64,000 nt of DNA from Achromobacter spanius (lineage in GTDB: Bacteria > Pseudomonadota > Gammaproteobacteria > Burkholderiales > Burkholderiaceae_B): contig NZ_CP121261.1 in the NCBI RefSeq assembly GCF_029637605.1, positions 1,240,001 through 1,304,000 on the forward strand, in the 5' to 3' direction. This document shows, piece by piece, positions 25,762-34,186 of the stretch. The notes below the pieces were generated by a model that had not been told where the DNA came from, ran no database searches, and was given only the letters and a program-made list of their open reading frames with translations. Every line of letters starts with the position of its first letter. Position 1 is the first letter of the stretch. The position numbers were made by a program, and so were the translations under genes.

Positions 25762-27909
25762 GTGACAAAACTGCTATCCCTCTGGCGCGCCTCGCTGCGC
25801 AACGTGCTGTGGCTGGATGCCCTGCAAGCCGCCGCCATCAGCGCGGCGCCCGTCATCCTGGCCGTGCTTGCGCATGAGCCCCGCCTGGGCTGGACCGCCA
25901 TCGCCGCCTTCTGGGCCTGCTTCGGCGACCCCGGCGGGCCGCTACGCCAACGCGCCGGCTCCATGCTGGCGCTGGGACTGATCGGCGCCCTCTTCTGTTT
26001 CCTGGCCAGCGCCAGCGCCGACCACCTTTGGCTGCTGCTGCCGCTGACGTTCGCCTGCTGCACTTTCGGCGGGCTGCTGCGGGTACTGGGGCCCGCCGCG
26101 GCCATTGTCGGCACGCTGCTGTCGGCGGGTTTCGTGGTGGCGGCGGAACTGCCCGCGCCGACGCTGGCCGAAAGCCTGTCCTACACCCTGTTCTTCCTGG
26201 CCGGCGCGGTCTGGGCCATGTTGATGACAGCGCTGGTCTGGCGCAGGCGCCCCTGGAAAGACGCGACGCACGCCGTGGCGCACTGCTATCGCGGCCTGGC
26301 GGACTTTGCCGATGCCTTGGCGCGCATGTATTCAGGCCTGACGGTGTCGGGCGTGACCCCTGCCGGCGGGCCGCAAGCCTGGACGGCCGTTACCAAACCG
26401 CAGCGCAGCGCACAGCGGGCGGCGCTGGAAGCCGCCCGCGTGCGCATCCGTGAAGTGCAGGACACCCGACCGTCGCGCCGCGCACGGGCGCATCAATTGA
26501 TGTATCTGCTGGACAGCGCCGAAGACAGTTTCATTGCGCTGGTCGCCGCGGCCGACCTGCTGGAATCCAACGCGCCGCGCTGGCTGGGCCGCAGCGCGGG
26601 CGCGCATCTGTCGCACGCACTGCACCGCTACGCGAGCGTCTGCAACGCCATCGCCAGCACGTCGGACGTCAGTGACGCCAAGCAGGCGCAATGCCTGCGG
26701 GAACGGCTGGCGCACTTCAGCGCGGGCCTGCACGACCTGCGCGGCGGCGCCATGGCCTATGCGCCTGATCTGGCCACGGTGGTGCCGGTGCTGGACCGCA
26801 TGCTGCAGACGGCCCAATCCGTCATGCAGGCCCTGTTCGACCAAGGCGACGCGCCAACAGCGCCGATTCAGGCCCCAAGCCTGGCAAGCCGCGCCCGCCA
26901 GGCCGGACGCACCCTGCGCCAGAACCTGGGCGTGGAATCGGATGCCTTCCGCCATGCCTTGCGCGTGGGCGTGGGCGCGACGATCGCCGTGGCGCTGTCC
27001 AAAACCTTCGCCGTGAACCACGGCTATTGGATGTCGCTGACCCTGGTGTTCATTCTGCAGCCTTACTTCGCCACCACCTGGCAGCGCACCTTGGAACGGG
27101 TGATCGGCAGCGTGGCGGGCGCCATTGGCGCGTCATTGCTGGGCTTGTTGCTCACCACACCGCTGTCCGTGGCCCTGGCGGTGCTGCCCATCGCGCTGGG
27201 CACCTTCGCCGCCCGCACCATCCATTACGCCCTGTTCACCTTCTTCCTGACCTCGCAGTTCGTCCTGGTCAGCCACATCCAGCAACCCGAAATCCATGAA
27301 CCCATGCTGGCCGCGTTGCGCGCCTTCAACAGCGTGCTGGGTGGCATCCTGGCCTTGCTGGTCGGGTTTCTGGTGTGGCCTGAAAAAGAGCCGCGCCAAT
27401 TGGCCGACGCCTTGACTCGCGCCCTGGCGCGGCATGCCGCCTACGTCCTGGCGCTGATCCGGCTGAAAAGCCATGCCAAGGCGGATACCGCCGCCGTCGA
27501 CATTGTTGGCCTGCGCCGCCTGGCCTGCCTGTCGGCCGACAATGCCGAAGCGTCCTTGCAGCGGCTGCAACAAAACCCGGTGCATCGTGACCGCAAGGTC
27601 GACACCGCCGTGAACCTCTTGAACGCGATGCGGCGCATTACCGCCGCCGGCACCGTCCTGGAAATCCAGGCGCCCTTGCCGCCCGAGGCCTCAACGGCAG
27701 CCACGGCGCTGCAAGCGTACGGGCTGGTCCTGGCGCACGCCTTGCACCCGCAGGACAACGCACCCGCTGCGTCCCCGCGCCAATTCGCGGTACCGGCCGC
27801 GGTATTGTCGGCCGACCCCGCGCTGGCCGGTCCGCTGGACCGCATCGCCCAGCAGGCACGCCAGGTGCGGCAATTACGCGACCGCGTGGAGAAGGAAGCG
27901 CCGCGTTAG
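25762..27909 (+). CDS. FUSC-family (YccS/aromatic acid exporter-like) membrane protein
   Basis: A roughly 715-residue protein with two hydrophobic blocks (residues about 20-165 and 405-540), each with several helices, separated by a helical cytoplasmic domain. This is the duplicated layout of FUSC/PET inner-membrane exporters such as YccS and AaeB. The second block carries the familiar YWMSLTLVFILQPYFATTWQRTLERVIGS segment in pieces. The start is uncertain: GTG at 25762 (V-TKLLSLW) was preferred, with TTG at 25717 the alternative; neither has a strong ribosome site. Substrates of the family are aromatic acids and similar toxic compounds. No HlyD partner is adjacent. Confidence 0.85.
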   Translation: MTKLLSLWRASLRNVLWLDALQAAAISAAPVILAVLAHEPRLGWTAIAAFWACFGDPGGPLRQRAGSMLALGLIGALFCFLASASADHLWLLLPLTFACCTFGGLLRVLGPAAAIVGTLLSAGFVVAAELPAPTLAESLSYTLFFLAGAVWAMLMTALVWRRRPWKDATHAVAHCYRGLADFADALARMYSGLTVSGVTPAGGPQAWTAVTKPQRSAQRAALEAARVRIREVQDTRPSRRARAHQLMYLLDSAEDSFIALVAAADLLESNAPRWLGRSAGAHLSHALHRYASVCNAIASTSDVSDAKQAQCLRERLAHFSAGLHDLRGGAMAYAPDLATVVPVLDRMLQTAQSVMQALFDQGDAPTAPIQAPSLASRARQAGRTLRQNLGVESDAFRHALRVGVGATIAVALSKTFAVNHGYWMSLTLVFILQPYFATTWQRTLERVIGSVAGAIGASLLGLLLTTPLSVALAVLPIALGTFAARTIHYALFTFFLTSQFVLVSHIQQPEIHEPMLAALRAFNSVLGGILALLVGFLVWPEKEPRQLADALTRALARHAAYVLALIRLKSHAKADTAAVDIVGLRRLACLSADNAEASLQRLQQNPVHRDRKVDTAVNLLNAMRRITAAGTVLEIQAPLPPEASTAATALQAYGLVLAHALHPQDNAPAASPRQFAVPAAVLSADPALAGPLDRIAQQARQVRQLRDRVEKEAPR

Positions 27910-27945
27910 CCAGCGATCACGCCGTCCACAAAAAGTGATAGTGGC

Positions 27946-27959
27946 TTGACGTGCGTCAA
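27946..27959 (+). promoter_or_regulatory. FNR/ANR-like box
   Basis: TTGACGTGCGTCAA is a perfect inverted repeat, close to the FNR-family consensus TTGAT-N4-ATCAA and to the TTGAC variants used by ANR/DNR regulators. It lies about 62 bases before the universal stress protein start, a typical place for anaerobic activation. Confidence 0.65.
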
Positions 27960-28020
27960 GGATCGGCCCGCCGGAACGCGCAACCATGGTCACATGGGAC
28001 GCTTATCAAGGAGGCCCGCC

Positions 28021-28857
28021 ATGTACCGACGCATTTCCGTCCACCTGGACCACGGATTCGATTGCAAACGCCGCACCGCATTGGCGCTGGCGCTTGCCAG
28101 ACAGCATCAGGCGGATCTGGTCGGCATTTATGCCAGCGCCGCCCCGCCCCAGTATTACTACGGCGAATCCGTGCTGATGTCGCGCACCCTGGAAGTCATG
28201 AAGGGATTGCAGGCGCAGAACCGGGACGCCGTACAAAACGCCTTCCTGGAGGCCGCCGCCGCTGCCGATGTGCCCGCCGTGGTGCGCGCGGGCGACGCCG
28301 CGCCGAGCGCCACCGTTGCGCTGCACGCGCGCAGCAGCGATCTGGTCATCGTCAGCCAGTTCAACCGCGACGACGTCGAAGCCGCGCACGAAACCGAGTT
28401 CGTGGAACAGATGCTGCTGACCGCCGGCCGGCCCGTGCTGGTGCTGCCGTCAAGCGGTGATTTTTCCGGGGTCGGCAACCGGGTGCTCTATTGCTGGGAC
28501 GGCAGCCGGGAAGCTGCCCGCGCACTGGCCGACGCCGCGCCCGCCCTGCACCTGGCCTCGCATCTGGTGGTGCTGACCATGGACGAAGGCGCCAGCGTTG
28601 ACAAGCAAGAAGGCGTGCCCTTTGAAGACCTGGCCACCTACTGCGTGGCGCACGGCATGCCGGCGCCAGAGCATGTGCACCGCGCCATCAAGGGAGTGGG
28701 CGTGGGCAGCACCATCCTGAACGCCGTCGCCGACCACAGCGCCGATTTGATCGTGATGGGCGCTTACGGTCACAGCAAGTTCCGCGAATGGGCCATGGGC
28801 GGGGCCACCGCGTCCATTCTGAAAAGCATGACCGTGCCGATCATGTTCTCGCACTGA
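28021..28857 (+). CDS. Tandem universal stress protein
   Basis: A 278-residue protein made of two Usp domains. The first (about residues 1-140) starts YRRISVHLDHGFD; the second (about 155-278) has the nucleotide-binding loop GAYGHSKFREWAMGGATASIL. Double-domain Usps of this kind in beta- and gammaproteobacteria help survival under oxygen limitation. A strong AAGGAGG site lies six bases before the ATG at 28021. The FNR-like box upstream suggests induction at low oxygen. Monocistronic. Confidence 0.9.
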   Translation: MYRRISVHLDHGFDCKRRTALALALARQHQADLVGIYASAAPPQYYYGESVLMSRTLEVMKGLQAQNRDAVQNAFLEAAAAADVPAVVRAGDAAPSATVALHARSSDLVIVSQFNRDDVEAAHETEFVEQMLLTAGRPVLVLPSSGDFSGVGNRVLYCWDGSREAARALADAAPALHLASHLVVLTMDEGASVDKQEGVPFEDLATYCVAHGMPAPEHVHRAIKGVGVGSTILNAVADHSADLIVMGAYGHSKFREWAMGGATASILKSMTVPIMFSH

Positions 28858-28882
28858 AGCGGGTGCGGCGCAGGCGGTCTGT

Positions 28883-29839
28883 TCAGGCCGCTTCCGCGTG
28901 CGCATCCCGCACCGGGGTCAGAACGGGCTTGCCGTCGAAATGCGCCGTGGCGTTTTGCAGGAACAGCGCCACGGTTGCGGCCACGGCCTCGGGCGAGCGC
29001 CCCGCGCTATGCGGGGTCAGCACCACGTTGTCCAACTGCTTGAGCGCAGCGGGAATGTGCGGCTCGCCGTCCACCACATCCAGGCCCGCCCCGGCAATGC
29101 GGCGGCTGGCCAGCGCGGCGATCAGGGCGTCGGTGTCAACGACGCTGCCGCGCGCGATGTTCACCAGGTAGCCGTCGGGCCCCAGGGCTTGCAGCACGTC
29201 GGCATCCACCAGATGCCGCGTGCCCGCGCCACCCGGCGTGGCAATGACCAGGAAGTCCGACGCGGCGGCAAGCGCGCGCGGGTTGTCGAAATAGGTGTAG
29301 CCCGATTCCGGGCGCGGCCGCCGGTTGTAATAGCCGACGCGCATGCCGAACCCGTTTGCACCCCGGCGCGCGATTTCAAGGCCGATCGTGCCCAGGCCCA
29401 GAATGCCCAGGCGCTTGCCCGTCACTTGCGGCCCCATGAATCCGTTCCAATGCCCTTGGCGCACCCAGGCGTCGGCCTGCGGCAGATGGCGGGCGGCGCC
29501 CAACAGCAGCGCCATGGCGTGGTCGGCCACCGATATGGCATTGGCGCCCGGCCCGTTGGTGACCACGATGCCGCGCGCGGCCGCCGCGGCAAGATCAATG
29601 TTCTCGTAACCCACGCCCAGCGAACAGACCAATTCCAGCTTCGGCATCGCGGCAATCTCGTCGGCGCGCAGGCCGGTGGCGCCGCGCGTCAGAACGATGC
29701 GGATATCACCAGCGTGGTCCTGAATGGCTTGTTCACGGGCTCTGTCGGTGGGCGCGTAGAGGGGCTGAAAGCCGCGCGCCTGGATCTCGGGCAGGTAGTC
29801 CTGCACGCTGTCGATCAAAATCAGTAGGGGAATGGTCAT
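28883..29839 (-). CDS. D-isomer-specific 2-hydroxyacid dehydrogenase
   Basis: A 318-residue NAD(P)-dependent dehydrogenase. The nucleotide-binding motif is GILGLGTIGLEIARRG; catalytic Arg is in NIARGSVVD, Glu in DVVDGEPH and His in LTPHSAGRS. The layout fits glyoxylate/hydroxypyruvate reductase-like enzymes. Substrate preference cannot be read. Transcribed convergently to the universal stress protein gene, with 25 bases between stops. Confidence 0.9.
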   Translation of the reverse strand: MTIPLLILIDSVQDYLPEIQARGFQPLYAPTDRAREQAIQDHAGDIRIVLTRGATGLRADEIAAMPKLELVCSLGVGYENIDLAAAAARGIVVTNGPGANAISVADHAMALLLGAARHLPQADAWVRQGHWNGFMGPQVTGKRLGILGLGTIGLEIARRGANGFGMRVGYYNRRPRPESGYTYFDNPRALAAASDFLVIATPGGAGTRHLVDADVLQALGPDGYLVNIARGSVVDTDALIAALASRRIAGAGLDVVDGEPHIPAALKQLDNVVLTPHSAGRSPEAVAATVALFLQNATAHFDGKPVLTPVRDAHAEAA

Positions 29840-30031
29840 GTTGCTGCTGCGGGGTGGCGGGGGATGATGGCGGCGAACTAACGAGTTCCAGCCAAAAGCA
29901 AAGGCGAGGAAATCTTACGCCTGAGGCCCCGCACGCGCCACCCGCCGTCCAGGCAGCGGCCATTCCTTGCAAAAGCTGGCGGCCCGGTCCAGCGCGGCGC
30001 CGCCGGGCTGGACCGGGCCGCCATCAGAACG

Positions 30032-30184
30032 CTATAAGCGCCCCGTCAGCAGCATCACGATCAGCACGATCACGACAATGCCAAGCAGGCCGCTGGGGTA
30101 ATAGCCCCAGCCTTTACTGTGCGGCCACGCCGGTACAGCGCCGATAAGCAGCAGGATCAGAATGATCAGCAGGATGGTCGACAT
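30032..30184 (-). CDS. DUF3309 small membrane protein
   Basis: A 50-residue protein made of two hydrophobic helices around the conserved centre PAWPHSKGWGYYPSGLLG; this centre is the DUF3309 signature. AGGAG lies six bases upstream of the ATG. It follows the Pro-rich gene by 49 bases on the same strand, so both are probably driven by the sigma-54 promoter at 30488-30503. Such small membrane proteins recur in stress gene clusters; function unknown. Confidence 0.85.
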   Translation of the reverse strand: MSTILLIILILLLIGAVPAWPHSKGWGYYPSGLLGIVVIVLIVMLLTGRL

Positions 30185-30233
30185 GATGACTCCTCGTCGT
30201 TATTGATTCGAATTGTTGAGTGGCAAGCGGGCA

Positions 30234-30395
30234 TCAGCGCTTTGGCGGTTCAATTTCCTTGACGGGCGGAGATAGCGGCGGCAGGTCCACCTCAGGCTCG
30301 TCGGTGTCCGGATCCACCGGCAGGTCTCCCGGCGGCGAGCCCGGCGGAATGGGCTCGGGTTTGGGCGGCACGTGTAGATACTGTGTGGCTTGCAT
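30234..30395 (-). CDS. Small Pro-rich acidic protein
   Basis: A 53-residue protein rich in Pro, Glu and Asp (PPKPEPIPPGSPPGDLPVDP in the middle), ending VKEIEPPKR. It has no hydrophobic segment and is likely disordered. AGGAG stands six bases before the ATG at 30395. The gene is first in a two-gene unit with DUF3309 and lies downstream of a strong sigma-54 promoter. No family is recognised. Confidence 0.75.
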   Translation of the reverse strand: MQATQYLHVPPKPEPIPPGSPPGDLPVDPDTDEPEVDLPPLSPPVKEIEPPKR

Positions 30396-30487
30396 GGCAC
30401 TCTCCTGTAGGGATCATTCGCGGGCCCCGCCATACCGCACGGGTCCGAAACAATCGATTCGCGGACATTTGTCGCTGGACACCCTTC

Positions 30488-30503
30488 AGCAAGCGCCGTG
30501 CCC
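30488..30503 (-). promoter_or_regulatory. Sigma-54 -24/-12 promoter
   Basis: Minus-strand GGGCACGGCGCTTGCT differs from TGGCACG-N4-TTGCW only at the first base. It drives the Pro-rich and DUF3309 genes. A second element pointing the other way starts 30 bases to the right. Confidence 0.83.
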
Positions 30504-30532
30504 AAACTTTCAGCTTGCCGAAAGTGACATCC

Positions 30533-30548
30533 AGGCACAGCGCTTGCT
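30533..30548 (+). promoter_or_regulatory. Sigma-54 -24/-12 promoter of the topoisomerase relic
   Basis: AGGCACAGCGCTTGCT fits the consensus at GGCAC and TTGCT with exact spacing; the expected transcript start is some 30 bases before the ATG at 30589. The promoter is intact although the gene is broken. Confidence 0.78.
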
Positions 30549-30588
30549 ACTGCTGCGCCCGCTGCGCGCGCCACTTTCCGGAGACAGC

Positions 30589-31670
30589 ATGGCCACCCGC
30601 CCCCCAATTGCCGACGCAACGCCTGCGGCCGTTGATCCCCCCTTGGTCTATGTGGATGACACCCTGCCGGGCTATCGCCGCGTGCGGGTCAATGGCAGCA
30701 CCTTTCACTACCTGGATACGGGCGGCAAGCGCATTACCGCCAACGCGGAAATTGAACGCATCCATAAGCTTGCGATCCCGCCCGCGTATGAACACGTGTG
30801 GATCTGCCCCTGCCCCATGGCCATCTTCAGGCTACCGGCCGCGACGCCCGTGGCCGCAAGCAATACCGGTATCACGCGGCTTGGGCGGCGTTGCGCGACG
30901 CGGGCAAATACCAGAACCTGCTCGCCTTCGGGCAGGCGCTGCCGCGCATCCGGCGCCGCGTGGCGCGCGACATGCGGGCGCGCGGACTGACGCAGGACAA
31001 GGTGGTGGCCACGCTGGTGCGCCTGTTGGAAACCACCTTGATCCGTATTGGCGCGCGCGAATATGCGCGGTCCAACAAATCATATGGCCTGACCACGCTG
31101 ACGCGCCGCCACGCCACGGTGGCGGGCAGCAGTTTCCGTTTTCGGTTCGTGGGCAAGAGCGGCGTACCGCACGACGTCACGGTCCGCGACCGCCGGGTGG
31201 CGCGCATCATCAAGCGCTGCATGGAGATTCCGGGGCAGCAACTGTTCCAGTACCTGGACGAAGACGGCGCCAAGCATCCAGTGGACTCGGGCGCGGTCAA
31301 TGCCTATTTGCGCGCGGCGGGCGATGGCGATTTCACCGCCAAGCATTACCGCACGTGGGCCGGTTCCGTGATGGCCTAAGCGGCGTTGCAAGGCCAGCCC
31401 CTGGAGAGCGCCACGCAGGCGCGCCAACAGGTGGCCGATGTGATCAAGCAGGTATCCAAGCGGCTGGCCAACACGCCCGCGGTGTGCCGAGCGTGCTACG
31501 TGCACCCGGCCGTGCTTGAAGCCTATCTGCAGGGCATGTTGCCGCCAAAGGGACGCGCGCCGGATGGCCCTCGCGGCCTGCAGGCCGATGAAAGGCGCCT
31601 GCTGGCGTTTCTGCGGGACCTGCCGCCCATGGACACGCCCGCGCCGCCCCAAGCTTCAAAGCAAGTGTGA
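30589..31670 (+). pseudogene. DNA topoisomerase IB, disrupted
   Basis: A poxvirus-type topoisomerase IB split by two lesions. Residues 1-74 read normally (TLPGYRRVRVNGSTFHYLDTGG, IPPAYEHVWICP). Near 30811-30818 one base is missing, and the expected GHLQATGRDARGRKQYRYH continues in the next frame, with catalytic-domain motifs GLTTLTRRH, FRFVGKSG and the FTAKHYRTWAGS region. An in-frame TAA at 31377-31379 then interrupts ahead of the C-terminal helices, which stay open to 31670 (VAKRLANTPAVCRACYVHP-type end). The start at 30589 has GGAG upstream. Either lesion alone would inactivate the enzyme unless it is a sequencing error. Confidence 0.88.
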
Positions 31671-31907
31671 GCGGGCATTCTTCGCGCGGGGCTGCGGCTT
31701 GCTGCCATCCGCCCAGTTCGATTCGGTCTTGTTGTCCACCACGGCACGCTTGTCGCGCGCGGCTTCGTCAGGGGTGGAGGCGTCTGGTTTGACCGGTTGT
31801 TTCGGCACATCGACGGGGCCGCGTGGCGGCAGTATCTTTGCGGAGTCATCGGTGCCGGCCGCCTTGTGGGCGGCGGTGTCGGGTTTCGAAGCGGATCGGG
31901 ATTTCAT
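31656..31907 (-). CDS. Small basic disordered protein
   Basis: An 83-residue hydrophilic protein rich in Lys, Asp, Pro and Ala (KSRSASKPDTAAHKAAGTDD at the N-terminus; ILPPRGPVDVPKQPVKPDAS in the middle). No fold or membrane segment is evident. AGGAGG lies before the ATG at 31907, a strong ribosome site. Its end overlaps the topoisomerase relic by 15 bases. A sigma-54-like sequence at 31987-32003 has one base too many between its two halves. Confidence 0.7.
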   Translation of the reverse strand: MKSRSASKPDTAAHKAAGTDDSAKILPPRGPVDVPKQPVKPDASTPDEAARDKRAVVDNKTESNWADGSKPQPRAKNARSHLL

Positions 31908-32057
31908 GACACTGCCTCCTGTCTGGTTTCGAACTTTCATCCTACGGCCGCCAGCGACGCGAAACCGAGGTCAGTATCTTCAAATTGCAAGCGGATGTGC
32001 CCGGCGCAGGCCGGGCGCGCCTTTGCCAAGCACCCTGGGCACTCACAAGGAGATGCA

Positions 32058-32390
32058 ATGCGAGACCCAAACTTCGAGCAATGTGTGCAAGCCTGCTACG
32101 AATGCGCGGTGGCTTGCGACCAGTGCGCCGCGGGGTGTTTGGAAACCAACGCCACGCGGATGAAGCGCTGCATCAGCCTGGCGACGGATTGCGCCAGCGT
32201 TTGCCGCCTTTGCGCCGCCATGCTGGCGCGCGACGGCGAATTTTCCACCGCGCTTTGTACGCTCTGCGCTTTGGTTTGCGATGCTTGCGCCCGCGCTTGC
32301 GCGCCTTACCAGGACGTGGAGCATTGCCAGATCTGCGCCGGCGCTTGCCTGGCGTGCACTCTGGCTTGCCAGGACATGCTCGAGGCTTGA
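32058..32390 (+). CDS. Four-helix-bundle Cys-rich copper-binding protein
   Basis: A 110-residue protein with 20 cysteines in regular CxxxC and CxxC spacing (CVQACYECAVACDQC at the start; CQICAGACLACTLAC near the end). This pattern matches the cytosolic copper-storage (Csp3-like, DUF326) family, where Cys residues line a four-helix bundle that holds many Cu(I) ions. No signal peptide, so cytosolic. AAGGAG is five bases before the ATG at 32058. It lies within the stress island; a poor -24/-12-like match stands at 32012-32027. Confidence 0.9.
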   Translation: MRDPNFEQCVQACYECAVACDQCAAGCLETNATRMKRCISLATDCASVCRLCAAMLARDGEFSTALCTLCALVCDACARACAPYQDVEHCQICAGACLACTLACQDMLEA

Positions 32391-32466
32391 CGCTTCGACA
32401 CGCCACGCGGCCGCACGGGCAGGCCAGCGTTGGCGCCTACCCAGCCCGATTGCCAGGAGCTTTTCG

Positions 32467-32808
32467 ATGGCCTCTACGAACACCCCTTTGCCTTCCGACT
32501 TTCCCGAGAACGGCCCGGACAATCGTGGGTCGCGCAGCCGCGCGCGCCATCCGGAAAGTTGGATCGACGAGATCGAAGCCACCTTGCGCGATGCCGACCC
32601 AAGCGACCTGGACGCACTCAAGGAGCGCTTGGCCGATCAGTTGGCCGCTACCCGGCGCAGCCTGCGTGATGCGTCTGACAACGCCGGCGATCTGATGCGA
32701 GAAACGATCGATTGCACCGAGGAATATATCCACGCACGCCCGTGGCAGGCCATCGGGCTGGTGGCTGGCGCGGCGTTCTTGTTCGGCGTCGTCGTCGGAC
32801 GCCAATAA
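32467..32808 (+). CDS. DUF883 (ElaB/YqjD-type) membrane protein
   Basis: A 113-residue protein: charged N-terminal region, an amphipathic helix (about residues 45-90; LDALKERLADQLAATRRSLRD) and a C-terminal single membrane helix (AIGLVAGAAFLFGVVVG). This fits the ElaB/YqjD/DUF883 family, stationary-phase inner-membrane proteins that can bind ribosomes in E. coli. AGGAG precedes the ATG. It may be co-transcribed with the Cys-rich protein gene 76 bases upstream. Confidence 0.87.
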   Translation: MASTNTPLPSDFPENGPDNRGSRSRARHPESWIDEIEATLRDADPSDLDALKERLADQLAATRRSLRDASDNAGDLMRETIDCTEEYIHARPWQAIGLVAGAAFLFGVVVGRQ

Positions 32809-32928
32809 CAATCAACAAGCACCGCGCCAACCGGGTCCGGACCGGAGGCCTCGGCCGGATCTCGACCGAGTCCGGACCGAGGCAGGCGCTGGGTTTCAAA
32901 CCCGGTTTTCAGGCCTTGCCCTTAATTT

Positions 32929-33117
32929 TCAGGCCTTGCCCTTGACCTTGTCCTCCACCTTTTCCTTCGCATCGCCATAGGTCGCCTGCGCCTTGCCCGC
33001 CACTTTCTGTGCGGTGCCCTTTGCCTCGGTGGATTCGCTGCCTGTTGCCTTGCCGGCCACTTCCTTTACCTTGCCGGTGGCTTCTTCAACTCTGCCCTTC
33101 ACCTGGTCCTTGTTCAT
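32929..33117 (-). CDS. CsbD-family stress protein
   Basis: A 62-residue CsbD-like protein: KDQVKGRVEEATGKVKEVAGK at the N-terminus is the family signature, followed by Lys/Ala/Gly-rich helices ending KEKVEDKVKGKA. CsbD proteins are abundant general-stress proteins of unknown biochemical role. The start is the ATG at 33117. An excellent sigma-54 promoter lies at 33185-33200. Confidence 0.9.
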   Translation of the reverse strand: MNKDQVKGRVEEATGKVKEVAGKATGSESTEAKGTAQKVAGKAQATYGDAKEKVEDKVKGKA

Positions 33118-33184
33118 GGTTGTCTCACTTTCATCGCGTTGACGGAATGCCGGCGCCATGGTCGGCGCCGGTCAACCCTGCGCT

Positions 33185-33200
33185 CGCAAGTGACGTGCCC
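33185..33200 (-). promoter_or_regulatory. Sigma-54 -24/-12 promoter of csbD-like gene
   Basis: Minus-strand GGGCACGTCACTTGCG matches the consensus apart from the first and last bases; spacing is exact and it lies 68 bases ahead of the start codon. Confidence 0.82.
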
Positions 33201-33222
33201 AAACGGCCGCGCACGGCCATCC

Positions 33223-33238
33223 GGGAACAAGGTTTGCT
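33223..33238 (+). promoter_or_regulatory. Possible sigma-54 promoter of the SDR gene
   Basis: GGGAACAAGGTTTGCT keeps the invariant GG and GC at the right distance and the TTGCT half, but has two changes in the -24 half. It points towards the SDR gene start at 33288. Confidence 0.5.
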
Positions 33239-33287
33239 CCCTGCCATGCCAAGGCGCGTTCCGCGCCAAGTCACAAGGAGCCTAGCC

Positions 33288-34175
33288 ATGAGCAAGCCGA
33301 AGAACACTGACACGGGCGCCCGCCCGCACCCCACCCCGCCCATGCCCGGACAGCATCTGGAAAAGCCCGGCAATGAATCGGACATGGTGCTCAAGCCGCA
33401 GTACCAGGCACCCGGCTACGAAGGCAGCGGCAAGCTGAAGAACATGGCCGCCATCGTCACAGGCGGTGATTCGGGCATCGGTCGCGCGGTCAGCGTGTTG
33501 TTCGCGCGCGAAGGCGCCGACGTTGCCGTCGTGTACCTGGACGAACATGAAGACGCGGAAGAAACTCGCCGCGTGGTCGAAGCCGAAGGCCGGCGCTGCC
33601 TGCTGATACCGGGCGACGTGCAAGACCCCAGCTTTTGCAAGGACGCGGTCGCGCAAGCCGTCAAGGATTTCGGCAAGCTCGACATCCTGGTGAACAACGC
33701 GGCCTATCAACAGCACACCGAAACGCTTGCCGAGATCAGCGACGACAAATGGGACAAGACCCTGCGCACCAACATCACCGCCTATTTCTACATGGCGCGC
33801 GCGGCGCTGCCACACTTGAAGACCGGCGCGTCCATCATCAACACCGGCTCCGTGACCGGGCTGCGCGGCAGCGCCAAGCTGTTGGACTATTCGTCGACCA
33901 AAGGGGCAATCCACGCGTTCACGCGCTCGCTGGCCGCCAACCTTGCGGCTGACGGCATACGGGTGAACGCGGTTGCGCCCGGCCCTGTCTGGACGCCGCT
34001 GAACCCGGCGGACCAAAGCGCGGAGGCCATCAAGGAATTCGGCAAGAAAACGGATTTGGGTCGGCCCGCGCAACCCGAAGAGATTGCGCCCGCCTATGTG
34101 TTTTTGGCGGCGCCAGTCTGCGCCAGCTATATCACCGGCATCGTGCTGCCCATCACCGGCAGCGCGGGCGACTGA
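33288..34175 (+). CDS. Short-chain dehydrogenase, general-stress type
   Basis: A 295-residue SDR of the YhdF/YghA-like group, which carries an N-terminal extension (residues 1-48 with PMPGQHLEKPG and LKPQYQAPGYEGSGKL). The cofactor motif is IVTGGDSGIGRAV, then NNAAYQ, the catalytic Ser in NTGSVTG, and YSSTKGAIHAF with Tyr and Lys. These enzymes are linked to general stress in many bacteria; substrates are uncertain. AAGGAG lies before the ATG at 33288. Divergent from the csbD-like gene, sharing a 170-base promoter region with two -24/-12 elements. Confidence 0.92.
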   Translation: MSKPKNTDTGARPHPTPPMPGQHLEKPGNESDMVLKPQYQAPGYEGSGKLKNMAAIVTGGDSGIGRAVSVLFAREGADVAVVYLDEHEDAEETRRVVEAEGRRCLLIPGDVQDPSFCKDAVAQAVKDFGKLDILVNNAAYQQHTETLAEISDDKWDKTLRTNITAYFYMARAALPHLKTGASIINTGSVTGLRGSAKLLDYSSTKGAIHAFTRSLAANLAADGIRVNAVAPGPVWTPLNPADQSAEAIKEFGKKTDLGRPAQPEEIAPAYVFLAAPVCASYITGIVLPITGSAGD

Positions 34176-34186
34176 TCACCCTGGCG

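Noticed and set aside
32012..32027. Sigma-54 promoter for the Cys-rich copper-binding protein
   Set aside because: CGGGCGCGCCTTTGCC has the right spacing, but four of six -24 bases differ from the consensus; too weak to annotate.
32391..32466. Sigma-54 promoter for the DUF883 gene
   Set aside because: No TTGC has GG ten bases before its GC in this stretch. The gene may be co-transcribed or use another sigma factor.
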